Below, piece by piece: positions 61,833 through 64,000 of a DNA stretch of 64,000 bases (positions are counted from its first letter, which is position 1; each line of letters begins with the position of its first letter). This stretch comes from Chitinophaga pinensis (GTDB lineage: Bacteria; Bacteroidota; Bacteroidia; UKL13-3), in contig CAMDHZ010000003.1 in the NCBI GenBank assembly GCA_945898275.1, positions 124,001 to 188,000 of the forward strand, written 5' to 3'. The notes beneath the pieces were generated by a model. The model had not been told where the DNA came from and did no database searches. It saw only the letters and a program-made list of their open reading frames with translations. Both the position numbers and the translations under genes were made by a program.

Positions 61833-62413
61833 TGAACGTTTTACTAATTGATAATTTTGACTCTTTCACCTACATGCTGAAAGATTATATTGAGCAATCT
61901 GGTGGCACCTGTGAGGTGTTTAGGAATGACGTTTCTTTGGATTTGATTAATCCTTTAGCATATGATGCACTCGTGATTTCGCCTGGGCCAGGTACGCCAC
62001 TTGAAGCCGGTAATACCATGGATATTCTTGCGCTTACGGCAGGTAAAATACCCATCTTAGGTGTATGTTTAGGCCATCAAGCAATTGGATTATACTTTGG
62101 GGCAAAGCTAATTAAAGGGTTAAAGCCCATGCATGGAAAAGTTAGTGTAATTGAACATAATGACGATGCCTTGTTTTTGGATTTACCCACCCAATTCAAT
62201 GCCACAAGATATCATTCATTGGTAATAAAAGAATTACCAGCATGTTTGAACCAATTAGCCATAAGCATAAATGACAATGAAATAATGGCTATTTCCCACG
62301 TTGAATTGCCTATTTATGGTATTCAATTTCATCCAGAATCTTGTTTAAGTGAAGGCGGACTAACCCTTATACAAAACTTTTTAGGCCTTGCTAGTTTAAG
62401 TAAACTAGATTAA
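61832..62413 (+). CDS. Glutamine amidotransferase of anthranilate or aminodeoxychorismate synthase (TrpG/PabA)
   Basis: A 193-residue class I glutamine amidotransferase. LLIDNFDSFTYML at the start, VISPGPGTP near residue 48, the nucleophile GVCLGHQAIG near 78 and FHPESCLSEGG near 170. It delivers ammonia from glutamine to chorismate for tryptophan or folate synthesis. TrpG and PabA cannot be separated by eye, and no TrpE/PabB gene is in the window. It overlaps the glycosyltransferase gene by one base, an unusual pairing. Its stop overlaps the convergent gene by 4 bp. Confidence 0.88.
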   Translation: MNVLLIDNFDSFTYMLKDYIEQSGGTCEVFRNDVSLDLINPLAYDALVISPGPGTPLEAGNTMDILALTAGKIPILGVCLGHQAIGLYFGAKLIKGLKPMHGKVSVIEHNDDALFLDLPTQFNATRYHSLVIKELPACLNQLAISINDNEIMAISHVELPIYGIQFHPESCLSEGGLTLIQNFLGLASLSKLD

Positions 62414-63099
62414 TGACATTCACTTGATTCTATGGTGTTACTTTGAAGTTGTGGACTTAAATATGGAATTCCCAAGTTTAGTCCACGAACAATAAAAATC
62501 ACCCCAATTAAAATGGCAAAAATGGGCGTTAAGCGAAACAAATTAGAGCGTACTTTTTGAGACAAAAACTGACCAACAATAGACACACCAAACATCATGG
62601 GCAATGTTCCTAATCCAAACAAAGCCATAAAAATTGCTCCATCTAGAAGATTTTGAGTAACGCTTGAACCTACTAAAGCGAGGTAAACAAAGCCACAAGG
62701 CAGCAAACCATTTAGTAAACCTATACTCAATAAAGAGGTATAAGAAGCATTTCCCATTAATTTTGAAAAATATCCTTTTCCTAACCAAGAAAGCGGTTGA
62801 AACTTAATTACGCGCAAACCCAAATATTGATACAAAGCCCATAAAAGTATTAAAATGCCTGCAGCAATACTAAGTCCTTGTTGGATGCCTGCTAGTTTTA
62901 GTCCTGAACCAAACAGGCCCATTAATAACCCTAAAAAGGAGTAGGTAATTATTCTACCAAGGTTATAAATGAACCTACCTAAATAAAAATTTAAATTTCC
63001 AGCTTGCTTAAAAGGCAAAGCGAAGGCAATTGGGCCGCACATTCCAGCACAATGAAAACTACCTAAAACCCCTGTTATAAATGCTGTAAAGAACAACAT
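62410..63099 (-). CDS. TauE/SafE-like (DsbD_2) membrane protein of the cbb3 cluster
   Basis: A 229-residue protein with about six membrane helices. The N-terminal FITGVLGSFHCAGMCGPIAFALP has the His-Cys-x-x-x-Cys motif of the DsbD_2 group that is often encoded next to ccoG and ccoH. These proteins probably move reducing power or copper for maturation of the cbb3 oxidase. It shares the last base with ccoH. Confidence 0.82.
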   Translation of the reverse strand: MLFFTAFITGVLGSFHCAGMCGPIAFALPFKQAGNLNFYLGRFIYNLGRIITYSFLGLLMGLFGSGLKLAGIQQGLSIAAGILILLWALYQYLGLRVIKFQPLSWLGKGYFSKLMGNASYTSLLSIGLLNGLLPCGFVYLALVGSSVTQNLLDGAIFMALFGLGTLPMMFGVSIVGQFLSQKVRSNLFRLTPIFAILIGVIFIVRGLNLGIPYLSPQLQSNTIESSECH

Positions 63100-63539
63100 T
63101 ACCTGTTAATGGGTTTTTCGATTTTATAACGTTTACCGTCTCTTGTCCAAGTGAATTTAAGCGTCCATTTACCTGGATTTAGTGTATACAGTGGGAATTG
63201 AAACTCTTTTTTAGAAGGAATGGAAATCTCCGCTTCTGTGTCTTCCTTATCATTTGAAGGCCTATAAAAAGTAAGTTTTCCGTTAGGGATATCGGAACTT
63301 GAAACATTTAATATTACCAAGTTCTGGTTACCGCTATCATCCTTGAAAACATTAAATTGAACCATGGTATCGGTATGAGTACTGTTGTTAATTTCGTCTT
63401 GGTAATTGAGTCCTTTTTCATAATAGTTTTCCTCCACCATTGGCACATCTGTACGCATAATACGCACTACCAAAACAATAATGAAGGTCATGAATAGCAG
63501 TGCAAAAAACACCAATTTTGTTCCCCAATTAATTTTCAT
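63099..63539 (-). CDS. ccoH: CcoH/FixH-like cbb3 oxidase assembly protein
   Basis: A 146-residue protein with one N-terminal membrane helix (LVFFALLFMTFIIVLVVRIM), the MVEENYYEKGLNYQDEIN motif typical of FixH near residue 35, and a beta-sandwich domain ending WTLKFTWTRDGKRY. It assists assembly or stability of cbb3 cytochrome oxidase. It lies 8 bp after ccoG. Confidence 0.9.
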   Translation of the reverse strand: MKINWGTKLVFFALLFMTFIIVLVVRIMRTDVPMVEENYYEKGLNYQDEINNSTHTDTMVQFNVFKDDSGNQNLVILNVSSSDIPNGKLTFYRPSNDKEDTEAEISIPSKKEFQFPLYTLNPGKWTLKFTWTRDGKRYKIEKPINR

Positions 63540-63547
63540 ATATCGTA

Positions 63548-64000
63548 TTATTTAAAAATTGGCCCATTAAATTTCGACTTCATTTCTTCGATAAGTTTAC
63601 CATTGCTCAACACTTGAATTCTCACAGGTGTATTTAGCTTTTTGATGTTTTCAGGTTTCATTTGAAGAAAGAAACTTACCTTTCCAACACTTTCTTTATG
63701 CACCACAACATTATCACCTTCAACCATTTTGATTTCAGAACCTGCTGGTTCAATAATTTGCAAGGTTATTGGTAATTCATCAAAAGTCTTATTAACAAAC
63801 TCTATGGTATACAAATTACTTATATTACCGTCTGCGGTTTTTTGGTACAACATGCCAGGGGTTCTTAGTAAAGTAGTTTCTACTAATTTTCTTGTGGTGA
63901 GCAAATATACAAAAACGCTTAAAAGAGCAATCAAAACCACACCATAGGCGCCATTTCTCAAATTCAATTTTAATTTTTTACCTTCAGTGATATTATTAAG
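63548..64000 (-). CDS. ccoG: CcoG/FixG-like iron-sulfur protein, C-terminal part
   Basis: Partial: the frame runs off the right edge with no start in the window. The visible 150 codons are the last membrane helix (RNGAYGVVLIALLSVFVYLL) and the FixG C-terminal immunoglobulin-like domain (NLYTIEFVNKT...VRIQVLSNGK). The polytopic part and the ferredoxin clusters lie outside. CcoG reduces copper for insertion in cbb3 oxidase. The gene order ccoG, ccoH, TauE/SafE-like supports the call and implies ccoNOP beyond the window. Confidence 0.85.
   Translation of the reverse strand, partial: LNNITEGKKLKLNLRNGAYGVVLIALLSVFVYLLTTRKLVETTLLRTPGMLYQKTADGNISNLYTIEFVNKTFDELPITLQIIEPAGSEIKMVEGDNVVVHKESVGKVSFFLQMKPENIKKLNTPVRIQVLSNGKLIEEMKSKFNGPIFK

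Noticed and set aside
1-64000. CRISPR arrays, rRNA operons, intact insertion sequences, parS sites
   Set aside because: I saw no regularly spaced direct repeats, no rRNA sequence, no transposase frame and no TGTTTCACGTGAAACA-like site.

Overview
The window looks like chromosome from a member of the Bacteroidota. It is AT-rich (roughly 36% G+C by eye). It carries a complete alternative complex III operon, type IX secretion C-terminal tails on two secreted proteins, a bacilliredoxin-type protein, DUF6089/DUF1573/DUF2007 genes, a TonB-dependent receptor with a carboxypeptidase-like N-terminal domain, and several TANNTTTG-type -7 promoter boxes. I cannot assign a genus. I saw no rRNA, tRNA, CRISPR array or intact insertion sequence. 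Almost everything is chromosomal housekeeping plus envelope and respiratory functions.

Layout. 1-5.0 kb: a five-gene Dlt-like operon (adenylating enzyme, GNAT acyltransferase, acyl carrier protein, MBOAT, SGNH protein) that probably decorates a surface polymer. 5.1-13.5 kb: actABCDEF (alternative complex III), closed by a strong terminator and not followed by oxidase genes. 13.5-17 kb: a secreted esterase, then a redoxin and a lipoprotein that fuses a c-type haem domain to a peptidylglycine-monooxygenase-like copper domain. 17-25.9 kb: acyltransferase-SGNH protein, bacilliredoxin, ahcY, thioredoxin, hydrolases, a fused 2-oxoacid dehydrogenase E1, and a lipoprotein hydrolase gene broken by one in-frame TAG. 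25.9-28.4 kb: acyltransferase and two tandem sugar ketoisomerase-like genes, then a 450-bp AT-rich gap. 28.4-36.4 kb: DUF2007, type II NADH dehydrogenase, Asp-box protein, dnaA, a split 5'-nucleotidase pair and a methylmalonyl-CoA mutase large subunit. 36.5-49.2 kb: ftsK-lolA, two DUF1573 genes, a second fused E1, a TonB receptor, rocD, fhs. 49.3-60 kb: an ORF6N remnant, murI, and a long leftward envelope operon (hydrolase, CBS protein, nadK, two DUF6089 genes, uppS, bamA, two OmpH/Skp genes). 60-64 kb: FkbM methyltransferase, glycosyltransferase, TrpG/PabA, and the leftward ccoG-ccoH-TauE/SafE-like end of a cbb3 oxidase cluster.

How the genes fit together: NADH enters through NDH-2, quinol is oxidised by complex III-like ActABCDEF, and a cbb3-type oxidase (assembly genes at the right edge) is one likely terminal acceptor. 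UppS, BamA, OmpH/Skp, LolA and MurI supply cell-wall lipid carrier, outer-membrane assembly and peptidoglycan precursors.

The strongest unexplained signal is a short DNA word, GGTTCAAACCGAA (core GGTTYRAACC). The core occurs 15 times between 14 and 62 kb, in both orientations, in genes and between genes, and in several reading frames, where by-hand expectation is about 0.1. Other signals are a perfect 18-bp-arm hairpin inside the NADH dehydrogenase gene, a textbook TTTG-N20-TAGGTTTG promoter that rules out a TTG start, and the in-frame stop in the hydrolase.
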